Shown here piece by piece: positions 48,841 through 56,809 of a stretch of 64,000 nt of DNA; position 1 is the first letter of the stretch, and every line of letters begins with the position of its first letter. The translations under genes and the position numbers were made by a program. Under the pieces are notes generated by a model, which searched no databases, was not told where the DNA came from, and saw only the letters and a list, made by a program, of their open reading frames with translations. Source of the DNA: Hoylesella oralis ATCC 33269 (GTDB lineage: Bacteria > Bacteroidota > Bacteroidia > Bacteroidales > Bacteroidaceae); contig NZ_GL833119.1 of NCBI RefSeq assembly GCF_000185145.2, forward strand, positions 62,001 through 126,000, in the 5' to 3' direction.

Positions 48841-49215
48841 AAACTTTCCCCAACTCCTCTCAAAAAGGAGAGTGCCCCGCGAGGGTACGCATTCTATAGG
48901 CACGTTTGAAACCTGTTCATGCACGGCTCTCGGATGCCAAGCATCCCGATACGTACAGATTACACAGGCTCCCTATTAGTAATACATCTATTGTGTAAGC
49001 CCCTTAGGGCACATATCTATCGGCAACAGGCACAAGCTGTTACACGAGTATTCAAACCCTTTAATTACATAAGAGGCATCCTCTTATCCGTAAGGAGACG
49101 GCCTTTTTATCGTAAAGAGACGGTCTTTTTATCGTAAAGAGACGGCCTTTTTAGCATAAAGAGACGGCCTTTTATGCGGCAGCCTTTATCTTTTTACTTC
49201 TCTACCCCTTTACTT
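48841..49215. other. Intergenic region between era and der with a REP-like element and tandem repeats
   Basis: 375 bp without a gene. A palindrome actcctctc / aaaggagagt lies near 48851-48873, and a four-unit 22-bp tandem repeat is at 49090-49177. Confidence 0.55.
49090..49177. repeat. Four tandem 22-bp repeats
   Basis: Units at 49090, 49112, 49134 and 49156 share the core aaagagacggcctttt with one to four differences each. The 22-bp period is about two DNA turns. The array starts 38 bp from the era stop. Confidence 0.9.
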
Positions 49216-50097
49216 TTACTCCGGATTATACCCGAAGTTGTTCAGTTCTTTCTGCGAACTGCGCCAGTCTTTATCCACTTTTACGAAGGTTTCCAAGTAC
49301 ACCGGTTTGCCGAAGAAACGCTCCAAAGCCTTACGGGCCTCGGTACTTACCTTCTTCAAAGCCATGCCCTGATGCCCGATGATGATGCCTTTCTGACTGT
49401 TTCGCTCCACATAAATCACGGCATTGATATGGATGTGTTTCCTGTCTTCCTTGAAACTCTCTACCACAACCTCCACGGAATAGGGTATTTCCTTATCATA
49501 ATAAAGCAGAATTTTCTCGCGGATAATCTCGCTGACAAAGAATTTGGCTGGCTTATCCGTAAGCTGTTCCTTATCGAAATAGGGCGGAGATTCGGGCAAC
49601 AGCTCCTTGATACGCTTCAAAAGCATATCCGTACCGAACTTATTTTGTGCGGATATGGGCAGTATCTCGGCATTCGGAAGCAGTTGGTGCCACTTCTCAA
49701 CGATGTTTCCCAACGTCTTCTGGTCGGTTTGGTCTATCTTATTGATGAGCAACAACACGGGAATGGTCATCTTCTTTACCTTGTCGAGGAACTCTATGTT
49801 CTTCTCCGGAGCCTCCACAACATCGGTTACATAAAGCAAAACATCGGCATCTGTCAGCGCCGACTCCGAGAAAGCGAGCATCGACTCCTGCAATTTATAA
49901 TTGGGTTTCAGCACACCGGGCGTATCCGAAAACACGATCTGTGCATCATCGGTATTTACGATGCCCATGATACGGTGGCGCGTTGTCTGCGCTTTGAACG
50001 TGGCAATGCTGATCTTTTCGCCTACAAGTTGGTTCATAAGCGTACTCTTTCCCACATTCGGGTTGCCTACTATATTCACAAATCCGGCCTTATGCAT
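49216..50097 (-). CDS. era: GTPase Era
   Basis: 293 residues. GTPase motifs: P-loop GNPNVGKST (11-19), SDTPG (DxPG) and NKID, followed by the C-terminal KH domain with GIIIGHQGMALKKVS. Era binds the 3' end of 16S rRNA and helps 30S maturation. The start at 50097 gives the family N-terminus MHKAGFVNIVG; the longer start at 50133 lies in the fabH terminator. It is separated from fabH by that terminator and from der by 375 bp. Confidence 0.97.
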   Translation of the reverse strand: MHKAGFVNIVGNPNVGKSTLMNQLVGEKISIATFKAQTTRHRIMGIVNTDDAQIVFSDTPGVLKPNYKLQESMLAFSESALTDADVLLYVTDVVEAPEKNIEFLDKVKKMTIPVLLLINKIDQTDQKTLGNIVEKWHQLLPNAEILPISAQNKFGTDMLLKRIKELLPESPPYFDKEQLTDKPAKFFVSEIIREKILLYYDKEIPYSVEVVVESFKEDRKHIHINAVIYVERNSQKGIIIGHQGMALKKVSTEARKALERFFGKPVYLETFVKVDKDWRSSQKELNNFGYNPE

Positions 50098-50118
50098 AGC
50101 GATATTTGTTGCTTTTAT

Positions 50119-50157
50119 AATAAAAAAACGCATTCTTTTCTAAGGAAGGATGCGTTT
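50119..50157 (-). terminator. Terminator after fabH
   Basis: Stem aaacgcat (50126-50133) and atgcgttt (50150-50157), followed on the minus strand by TTTTTTTATT. Confidence 0.8.
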
Positions 50158-50181
50158 ATTCGTTGCGATATTGTAAGAGCT

Positions 50182-51198
50182 TTAACCCTTTGCCGCTGCA
50201 GTCGCTCCGTCGTAGGCCCATCGATAATACGACGCGCCATGCACGAATCCGGCCCCAAAAGCGGTAAAAATAACGTTATCTCCCTTCTTTAATTTGCTTT
50301 CATAATCCCAAAGAGCCAACGGTATAGTAGCCGCACTGGTGTTACCATAGTGCTCTATATTCACGGCAACTTTATCCAGTGGTATCTCTGCACGCTTGGT
50401 CACGGCCTCGATAATGCGGAGGTTAGCCTCGTGAGGCACCACCCAATTCACGTCTTCTGCCGTAAGTTTGTTGCGCTTGAGCACTTCTATCACATCGTTG
50501 CTCATGTCCGTTACGGCATACCGGAACACCGTTCGCCCTTCTTGATAGAGGTAATGAAGCCGGTGATCTACCGTGAAATGCGATGCCGGACATACGCTTC
50601 CGCCTGCTTTCATGTGCAGGTAAGGGAGCCCTTTTCCATCGGTTCTGAAGTAATAATCCTGCAAACCGTAGTCTTCTTCCGTACCTTCAACGAGCACAGC
50701 TCCGGCACCATCGCCGAACAGAACGCATGTCTGACGGTCCTGATAGTCGACCAACGACGACATTTTGTCCGCTCCGATCACGATAATCTTCTTGCATCTT
50801 CCGCTTTCAATCATCGAAGCAGCCACTCCCAACGTATACATGAAACCGCAACAAGCAGCTTCGAAGTCGAATGCGAACGCATTCTTTAATCCTAATTTGC
50901 CCAATACGATCGACGCAGTGGACGGGAATTTGTAGTCGGGTGTGGTCGTTGTAACGATCAAAGCATCTATGGTATCTGGATCAACACCGGTCTTCTGTAT
51001 CAGCTGTTTGGCAGCTTTACGAGCCAGATAACTGGTACCCAGCCCCTCTTCGGTAAGTATACGACGCTCCTTGATACCCACTCGCGTCATGATCCACTCA
51101 TCACTCGTATCGACCATTCGCGACAACTCCTCGTTCGTAAGGATATAATCGGGAACGTAACCTCCGATACCTGTGATGACTGCTTTTACCTTGCCCAT
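50182..51198 (-). CDS. fabH: 3-oxoacyl-ACP synthase III
   Basis: 338 residues. The catalytic triad is Cys116 (EAACCGF), His256 (VVPHEANL) and Asn286 (HYGNTSAA), with the usual spacing. It condenses acetyl-CoA or branched acyl-CoA with malonyl-ACP to start fatty acid synthesis. It starts within the rpmF stop codon (TAATG), so it is coupled to rpmF. The yceD-rpmF-fabH order is common and links ribosome and lipid synthesis. A strong terminator follows. Confidence 0.97.
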   Translation of the reverse strand: MGKVKAVITGIGGYVPDYILTNEELSRMVDTSDEWIMTRVGIKERRILTEEGLGTSYLARKAAKQLIQKTGVDPDTIDALIVTTTTPDYKFPSTASIVLGKLGLKNAFAFDFEAACCGFMYTLGVAASMIESGRCKKIIVIGADKMSSLVDYQDRQTCVLFGDGAGAVLVEGTEEDYGLQDYYFRTDGKGLPYLHMKAGGSVCPASHFTVDHRLHYLYQEGRTVFRYAVTDMSNDVIEVLKRNKLTAEDVNWVVPHEANLRIIEAVTKRAEIPLDKVAVNIEHYGNTSAATIPLALWDYESKLKKGDNVIFTAFGAGFVHGASYYRWAYDGATAAAKG

Positions 51199-51383
51199 TA
51201 TTCAGCTACTTCCTTAACAACAGCTACCTTGCCTCTGTAATACCCGCAGGTGGGGCAAACGGTGTGGTAAACATAGTAAGCACCGCAATTAGGGCATAGT
51301 GCCAGCGTAGGAGCTACTGCTTTATCATGGGTTCTTCTCTTGAGTGTACGAGACTTCGACTGTCTTCTTTTAGGATGTGCCAT
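51198..51383 (-). CDS. rpmF: 50S ribosomal protein L32
   Basis: 61 residues, typical of bL32: MAHPKRRQSKSRTLKRRTHD followed by a zinc site CPNCGAYYVYHTVCPTCGYY (four Cys). It sits 13 bp after yceD and overlaps fabH by one base. Confidence 0.97.
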   Translation of the reverse strand: MAHPKRRQSKSRTLKRRTHDKAVAPTLALCPNCGAYYVYHTVCPTCGYYRGKVAVVKEVAE

Positions 51384-51396
51384 TTTGTTCTATTTT

Positions 51397-51927
51397 TTAA
51401 TCTTTAATCTTTAATTTCTTCAATTCTGCCCAACGAGGATCCATAGACGTATGTTCTTCTTCGGCCTCACCGCCTTGTGCGGCCGAATGTTTATTAAGCA
51501 ATTCGACCATGGCAGGATTGCATTTACCGGCCGCATGCACATGCCGGATGGGAAGAGCAAGCTCTATAAACTCGTAAATGAACCACGCCACGTCAATTGT
51601 TCCATCGTTCTCGTCTACCGTTATGAGGTCATCGTCTTCCGAATATTCTGCACCTAATCGGGCCGCCAAGCGGTTATCCGCGTCGATTACCACTTCCATA
51701 TCGTCCAAACACAGGTCGCACGGAACGTGTACACTGCCCTCCGTATGGAAATCGAGTTCAAAGACGTCGGCCATTCTGCGTACAGACAGCTTCACGATGA
51801 GCCTGCCTCGACGCACATGGGGAGCATCTATAGCCTTAAAGAAATCATCATCAAGGTTGTACCGGAACTGCGTTTTGCCCTCCTGCAAGCCTTTCAAATC
51901 AATCTTAAAGGTATCTAAACTACACAT
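51397..51927 (-). CDS. DUF177 / YceD-family protein
   Basis: 176 residues. The conserved DUF177 core is visible: FELDFHTEGSVHVPCDLCLDDME with the CxxC pair, and ELALPIRHVH. The C-terminal WAELKKLKIKD is the usual end. YceD-type proteins are encoded before rpmF almost everywhere, and have been linked to 23S rRNA metabolism. The start at 51927 gives the family N-terminus; an in-frame extension to 52062 is rejected because a TAACTTTG -7 element (51936-51943) lies within it. The promoter leaves almost no leader. Confidence 0.9.
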   Translation of the reverse strand: MCSLDTFKIDLKGLQEGKTQFRYNLDDDFFKAIDAPHVRRGRLIVKLSVRRMADVFELDFHTEGSVHVPCDLCLDDMEVVIDADNRLAARLGAEYSEDDDLITVDENDGTIDVAWFIYEFIELALPIRHVHAAGKCNPAMVELLNKHSAAQGGEAEEEHTSMDPRWAELKKLKIKD

Positions 51928-51935
51928 TTGGGTTG

Positions 51936-51943
51936 CAAAGTTA
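51936..51943 (-). promoter_or_regulatory. -7 element of the yceD-rpmF-fabH operon
   Basis: TAACTTTG on the minus strand, its last base 8 nt from the ATG, the same spacing as for the FAH-family gene at 5763. No -33 TTTG was found. Confidence 0.55.
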
Positions 51944-52078
51944 CTAATATTTTCCGATAAATGAAAAAAAATAGGATTTATTTTATCTGCCCCTATATAT
52001 AATAAGGTGTAAACCGAGAAGCGACATCTCGGTACACCAAACTGTAATACTGCCGCCGGCACAACGGCCGACAGCGCG

Positions 52079-53515
52079 TTACTTATCGTTCAGTTTCAAC
52101 AGTCGTTCGGCATTCAGATACCCGATCTTATCCCTGTCTTCATTAGATATGGGAGCCATATCGAGAAACGCCCGCGTATTCTTATCGATCAGGAAAGGAT
52201 AGTCTGCCGCGTATATAATGCGATCGGCGCCCACCGCTTCTATGGCATACCGCAACTGGGCATCGGAGAAAAAACCGCTGGGCGTGATATATATGTTGCT
52301 TTTATAGTAATCCGAAATCTTGCGGGGTAGCTTCATCGTCTTGCTCTGTTGGTCGTCGAGCCGGTTCAGATAGAACGGAACGAGCTCTCCCCAATGCCCT
52401 GAAATAATCTGAAGCGACGGCAATTCGTCGAATATTCCCGACATAATCAGCCGGAGCACCCCGATGCCGGAGTCTACATGCCAGCCGTATCCTGCCGTTG
52501 CAAACATCGCACTCGCCACCTGCGACCACTGTTCGTTTTGATAATAATACTTTGCCACGTCGCCTTTTATCGTGGCGGGATGCAGATATATGGGCACTCC
52601 CAACGCAGCAGCACGCCGGAATATCGGTCTAAACTCGTGCTCATCGAAGAAACGGCCGTTGAAGGTTCCCGACAACATCGCCCCCTTTAAGCCCAACACC
52701 TTTACCGCCCGTTCCAACTCATCTGCAGCAGCCTGCGGATCTGCCATAGGCAGAAGAGCGAAACCGGCGAAGCGTGTAGGGTGCTTGGCAATAAGCCGCG
52801 CCAGCTCGTCATTGGCCTCCTTGCACAGTTGAACGGCCACTTTACGGTCGGTAATGTTCTGCGGACTGCCCGCACCATACGAAAGTACCTGCATGTCTAC
52901 CCCCGCCTCGTCCATAAAGCGAATACGTCTTTCGGCCACATCCTCTATATCTTCGTTCGTCGGCAATACTATCTTCATCAACTCTTTCTGCGTTTCGCTC
53001 ACAGGCGGAGTACCTCCGTTCTGCTTCGTCAGCCAAGCCATCACCTTTTTACCAATGTTCGGCAACGTGAAATGCTCCTCTATGGTGATGATTTTCTTAA
53101 CAGGTTCTGCAGCCATATCGCCTTTTTTGAATATCAGAGGCATTGCTTCCGGAGCGAGCGGATAGGTATCGACCAAATCGAGCGACTTAACCATGTGCAA
53201 CGTACCCTGCTTGTATCGCTGAAAATGCGCCGTTTCTATATGCGACTGATAAGCCTCTCGGTCTTTATAAATCTCCAAAATGCGAATTAGGTTTTTGTTG
53301 CGCTTCACCTGCACAGGGTAGATGCAAACCACGCCACGCTCGTTTCGTACCGATGTTTCGCCGACTTCCCTCGACATCTTCAGGTATTCGTCCAAGTAAT
53401 CGGGATAAACTTCGATCTCGGCAATACGCACAATCATGCTGTCTTGCGCCTCTTTTGCACTCATTGTCATCGGGAATAAAATTAATAAAAATAATATGAA
53501 TAAGTTCCTTTTCAT
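52079..53515 (-). CDS. Exported ABM-domain / amidohydrolase-2 fusion protein
   Basis: 478 residues. A signal peptide ends near SAKA (20). Residues about 28-115 form an ABM (antibiotic biosynthesis monooxygenase-like) alpha/beta barrel (AEIEVYPDYLDEYLKM; YKDREAYQSHIETAHFQRY). Residues about 140-478 form an amidohydrolase-2 TIM barrel of the ACMSD / dihydroxybenzoate decarboxylase kind: IITIEEHFTLP, ALGVPIYLHPATI, IISGHWGELVPF and RIIYAADYPF. The usual first-strand HxH motif reads EEHF, so metal binding may differ; His and Asp on later strands are kept. Substrate unknown. It follows a DJ-1-type gene with a terminator between them. Confidence 0.82.
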   Translation of the reverse strand: MKRNLFILFLLILFPMTMSAKEAQDSMIVRIAEIEVYPDYLDEYLKMSREVGETSVRNERGVVCIYPVQVKRNKNLIRILEIYKDREAYQSHIETAHFQRYKQGTLHMVKSLDLVDTYPLAPEAMPLIFKKGDMAAEPVKKIITIEEHFTLPNIGKKVMAWLTKQNGGTPPVSETQKELMKIVLPTNEDIEDVAERRIRFMDEAGVDMQVLSYGAGSPQNITDRKVAVQLCKEANDELARLIAKHPTRFAGFALLPMADPQAAADELERAVKVLGLKGAMLSGTFNGRFFDEHEFRPIFRRAAALGVPIYLHPATIKGDVAKYYYQNEQWSQVASAMFATAGYGWHVDSGIGVLRLIMSGIFDELPSLQIISGHWGELVPFYLNRLDDQQSKTMKLPRKISDYYKSNIYITPSGFFSDAQLRYAIEAVGADRIIYAADYPFLIDKNTRAFLDMAPISNEDRDKIGYLNAERLLKLNDK

Positions 53516-53528
53516 TCTCTATTCTACA

Positions 53529-53572
53529 GAAAAAGAAACTGTCTGTAGACAATGGAAATATCTACAGACAGT
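53529..53572 (-). terminator. Terminator after the DJ-1/PfpI gene
   Basis: Perfect 12-bp stem (53538-53549 and 53561-53572) with an 11-nt loop, followed on the minus strand by TTTCTTTTTC. It also sits 14 bp upstream of the amidohydrolase gene, so it may act as an attenuator for it. Confidence 0.75.
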
Positions 53573-53582
53573 CGTCAACGAT

Positions 53583-54254
53583 TTATTTCTTCAGCTCAGC
53601 AAGTACAGCTTCACCAACACTATGTGCCGACTGCGGGTTCTGTCCGGTAATAACACGGTTATCGCTTACCGTACAATCGCCCCACGGAGCCCTACGCATA
53701 AAGATAGCGCCACGCCCAACTATAGCGTCTTCAAGTAAATAAGGTACGACTTTCTCCGTACCTACAGCTACCTCTTCAGCATTGGTGAACGAACAAATTT
53801 TCTTGTCCTTGATAAGATAATCGCCATTCTTAAGCTTTATATTCAGCAATCCGGACGGGCCATGACATACGGCGCTTACGATTCCCCCGTTCTCGTATAT
53901 CTGCTGACCTATTTTTGCAAGCTCTTCATTATCGGCAAAATCCCACATTGTTCCTTGTCCTCCGGCATAGAAAATAGCCTTATAATCGGCGGGATTTACC
54001 TCAGACGGTTTCATTGTATGAGTTATCTTATCGTGATATTTGGTATTTTCCCAAAACTTCTTATTAACGGCATCCGTTAAATCAAAGCCGTCTACAGGTG
54101 CATTTCCGCCCTTCGGACTAACGAAATCTATTTCATATCCTGCATTTACCAGTACATCCCAAGGATGCGTTACCTCTGCAAGAAAGTAGCCGGTAGGTTC
54201 GCCTGTATCTCCTTTTTTATCATGGCTGGTTACCACAAATAATATTTTATCCAT
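53583..54254 (-). CDS. DJ-1/PfpI-family protein (type 1 glutamine amidotransferase-like)
   Basis: 223 residues. The nucleophile elbow is Cys130-His131 in SAVCHGPSGLL, with the supporting Glu26 in YFLAEVTHP and the AGGQGTMWDF loop. This is the Hsp31-like/glyoxalase III-like branch of the DJ-1 superfamily, which handles reactive aldehydes or acts as a stress chaperone. The exact activity cannot be told. It lies 21 bp after the 88-residue gene on the same strand. Confidence 0.9.
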   Translation of the reverse strand: MDKILFVVTSHDKKGDTGEPTGYFLAEVTHPWDVLVNAGYEIDFVSPKGGNAPVDGFDLTDAVNKKFWENTKYHDKITHTMKPSEVNPADYKAIFYAGGQGTMWDFADNEELAKIGQQIYENGGIVSAVCHGPSGLLNIKLKNGDYLIKDKKICSFTNAEEVAVGTEKVVPYLLEDAIVGRGAIFMRRAPWGDCTVSDNRVITGQNPQSAHSVGEAVLAELKK

Positions 54255-54275
54255 TTTATTCTGTCTCCTTATCGT

Positions 54276-54542
54276 TTAAAAAGATTTATCCGTCAGCGTG
54301 TATTCTACCCTATCGAAATAGGTATGTAGCGGCAATCGCTGTACATACTCGCGCACCTTTGCCTCATCGGTCTCGGTGAAAACGAGGAAAGCCCCCTTTG
54401 CTCCGTCCTTTACCAATAAGGTTTCCAATACACCGAGCTTCTTTAATTCTTCTGCAACTGCAAACTCTTTGGGCAATATTTCCTGCAAACCGGGAATGTT
54501 GGCCAACTCTCCAAATGTGTTTACTACTAATCTTTTTGCCAT
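54276..54542 (-). CDS. Small dimeric alpha/beta-barrel protein (muconolactone isomerase / YCII-like)
   Basis: 88 residues. The pattern of one strand, a helix with GLQEILPKEFAVAEELKKLG, then LLVKDGAKGAFLVFTETDEAKVREYVQRLPL and VEYTLTDK fits a ferredoxin-like alpha/beta barrel as in muconolactone delta-isomerase or YCII families. No clear catalytic residue is seen. It lies between the aldo/keto reductase (87 bp) and the DJ-1 gene (21 bp). Confidence 0.65.
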   Translation of the reverse strand: MAKRLVVNTFGELANIPGLQEILPKEFAVAEELKKLGVLETLLVKDGAKGAFLVFTETDEAKVREYVQRLPLHTYFDRVEYTLTDKSF

Positions 54543-54629
54543 AATTACATTCTTTTAAAATTAATACTATTACTTTTTCTATTATTCAATTTCTTTGTTT
54601 GTAATGAATGCTTTTCTATTGTACACTCG

Positions 54630-55580
54630 TTACTCCATCGTGTGCTCCCACTCGCCGCGGGTATCTACGCCAGTCGCATCGGCAAGGGTTTCAAGCCGAG
54701 TTACCTCTTCAGCCGTCAGACGTATATCGGCAGCTCCGGCAGCTTCTACCACATGGCGTTCCTTGGTAGCCCCGATAATAGGATTTGTGCCTTTGGTAAG
54801 CGCCCACGCCAGTCCCACTTGCGAGCAACTGATGCCATATCTGCTGCCGATTTCCTTCATGGCATCGGTCAACGCCTGCAACTTATCGAGTACGGGGTTG
54901 TACTTCTGACCGCGGGCACTCTCTGCGGGTAACGGGTTTTCCTTGCTGTATTTTCCCGAAAGGGCGCCCTGCTCGAGCACCATATATGCCCAAAACTTAA
55001 TACCGTTTTCCTTGCAATAGTCGAGTACACCACCCTTTTCAGAAGAGCGATACAGCAACGAAAAGTGGTTCTGAACGGCACTTATCCTGTAGTCGCCCGC
55101 AGCTTTAAGTATCTCGTTGGCACGCTTTATCTCTTCTATATTGTGATTGCTCACGCCTACCTGCCTTATCTTTCCGCTTTTCAGCAGAGGAATGAGCCCG
55201 GGCGTCCAGCGCTCTACATCCATCGGGTTATGAATCCAATACACATCTATATAGTCTGTACCGAGCCTTTTCAGCGAAGCATCGGCCATTTTTTCCACAC
55301 TATTATCGTACATCTGTGCTATCTGCGGCGTGAACTTAGTAGAGAGAAAAATCTCATCGCGCCTAACCGTTTTGGCAAACGTGCCGAGAATATCTTCCGA
55401 TGCGCCCATGCCATAGGCAGTGGCCGTATCCCAAAGGTTCAATCCATGCAGCATGGCAGCGTCGAATACCGGCCTCAGAGTATTGATATCCGTACTGTTT
55501 CCGAACACTTGATCTCCACCTGCGGCTCCTGCACCCCACGCCCAAGTGCCCAATGCTATCTGTGACATTTCTTTCTTCAT
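54630..55580 (-). CDS. Aldo/keto reductase
   Basis: 316 residues. The tetrad is Asp51, Tyr56 (WDTATAYGMG), Lys82 (STKF) and His in VYWIHNP. The NADPH site has GVSNHNIEEI and WALTKGTNPIIGATK. It reduces carbonyl compounds; the subgroup is the general Tas/YajO type. The start at 55580 is preferred to 55619 because a TACTTTTG -7 element at 55607-55614 lies inside the extension. First gene of a small minus-strand stress or detoxification cluster. Confidence 0.93.
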   Translation of the reverse strand: MKKEMSQIALGTWAWGAGAAGGDQVFGNSTDINTLRPVFDAAMLHGLNLWDTATAYGMGASEDILGTFAKTVRRDEIFLSTKFTPQIAQMYDNSVEKMADASLKRLGTDYIDVYWIHNPMDVERWTPGLIPLLKSGKIRQVGVSNHNIEEIKRANEILKAAGDYRISAVQNHFSLLYRSSEKGGVLDYCKENGIKFWAYMVLEQGALSGKYSKENPLPAESARGQKYNPVLDKLQALTDAMKEIGSRYGISCSQVGLAWALTKGTNPIIGATKERHVVEAAGAADIRLTAEEVTRLETLADATGVDTRGEWEHTME

Positions 55581-55606
55581 AAAATATAATTTTAACATCC
55601 AAGTGC

Positions 55607-55614
55607 AAAAGTAA
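55607..55614 (-). promoter_or_regulatory. -7 element of the aldo/keto reductase cluster
   Basis: TACTTTTG on the minus strand, 26 bp from the ATG at 55580. Confidence 0.5.
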
Positions 55615-55619
55615 TTCAA

Positions 55620-55994
55620 TTCTGCCGAACAACATGTACCGAAATTACGGTTAAAAGGATAAATTTCACGGTTTTAAGAATAAATATTACATAACCATCC
55701 GCCTGCAGCCGATACACCTATTGCCCGAAAACATATCATCTAACGTAAACAGAGATGCCACCCAAGCACCTTAGATGTACCGTATGTGCCCGACGCTTGT
55801 ACCACTGCCTCCGGACAGAGGCGGAAAGTATCATGAAAAGAATAGTATAGGACAAAGCGAGCAACCGCCGTCTTTCGCCTTATCCGACACCATTTATATT
55901 AGAAACACATGCAGAACGTTCGCTGCATTTACCATTCCTGCCGCTTTTCGCACGGCACGAATACGCTGCAAGCTATATGGAAAAAGGAGAGAGA
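55620..55994. other. Intergenic DNA, nothing recognised
   Basis: 375 bp between two minus-strand genes. Only a short gcctccggacagaggc hairpin near 55806-55821 was noticed. Confidence 0.4.
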
Positions 55995-56663
55995 TCAATA
56001 TTTCCCGTTCACCCCGTTCTCCTTTCTGATGCGCTCGATTTCCTTTTTCTCATGGGATATTTTTTCCTTAAGCTCCATCAATCCCTTATAAACACCTGCA
56101 ACAATTGCAGGCTGTTCGGCAACCGGCCTGAACTTAATATCGGGATAAGGCACGCCCATGTAGCCCATGTTTTTACAGGTTTCGCCGGCTCGTTCTATTA
56201 CCTGCACCCACTTATCTACATTGCCGCCGATATAACCGTTGATGTATGTGCCTACCAATTGGTTAAAGGAGGCGAAAGCCTGCTGCAATTCAAAGCCTTT
56301 ATCCCCTATGCCTCCGACCTCTGCAAGCATGCCTTTGAACACACGTGCACGGAATTGAGCGACATAAAACCAATAGGCGCTCTCTTCTTTTTCATCCATA
56401 TCGTACAGACGGACAGCCAACACATAAAGGGCTTCTATGGGAACTTGGTCGAGATGTTCTTTCATCTGTCGGGCTGTTTCCAACAGGGCGGCAGAAGTAT
56501 TTTGCTTTAAAGCCTCGCTATATTTACCTACATTTATGACTAAACCTTCCGAATTGTACCACGGCATAACATAAATAGGCATACGGGATGCTGTTTTCGA
56601 TGTGCACGAAACACCAGTCAACAAGCATAAAAATGCGAACAATTTGCTGATAAAAGATTTCAT
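55995..56663 (-). CDS. Uncharacterised lipoprotein
   Basis: 222 residues with a lipobox ending at Cys20 (LTGVSC). The mature part is mostly helical (LLETARQMKEHLDQVPIEALYVLAVRLYD; YWFYVAQFRARVFKG), which suggests a repeat-like helical fold. The C-terminus is charged (LKEKISHEKKEIERIRKENG) and may be a short coiled coil. I do not recognise the family. It lies alone, 375 bp from the aldo/keto reductase and 146 bp from the kinase gene, all on the minus strand. Confidence 0.7.
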   Translation of the reverse strand: MKSFISKLFAFLCLLTGVSCTSKTASRMPIYVMPWYNSEGLVINVGKYSEALKQNTSAALLETARQMKEHLDQVPIEALYVLAVRLYDMDEKEESAYWFYVAQFRARVFKGMLAEVGGIGDKGFELQQAFASFNQLVGTYINGYIGGNVDKWVQVIERAGETCKNMGYMGVPYPDIKFRPVAEQPAIVAGVYKGLMELKEKISHEKKEIERIRKENGVNGKY

Positions 56664-56809
56664 AATCGGTTATTTTTTAGTTGTTTAATAATGTTATGCA
56701 CTATTCGGAGCGTTAACGGGAGCGATAAGGAGCTATCTTGCCTATCGACTCAGAAGTAAATAAACAACGGCTGTATTATCTGCAAGCCTACCTTGTTTCG
56801 CCCGTGCTC

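Noticed and set aside
48841..48924. Longer N-terminus of Der
   Set aside because: It reads through a palindrome; the conserved protein begins at 48840.
49090..49177. Possible CRISPR array
   Set aside because: The repeats are contiguous, with no spacers, and no cas genes are present.
49174..50292. 372-codon plus-strand frame opposite era
   Set aside because: Runs through era, the fabH terminator and the tandem repeat; no recognisable protein.
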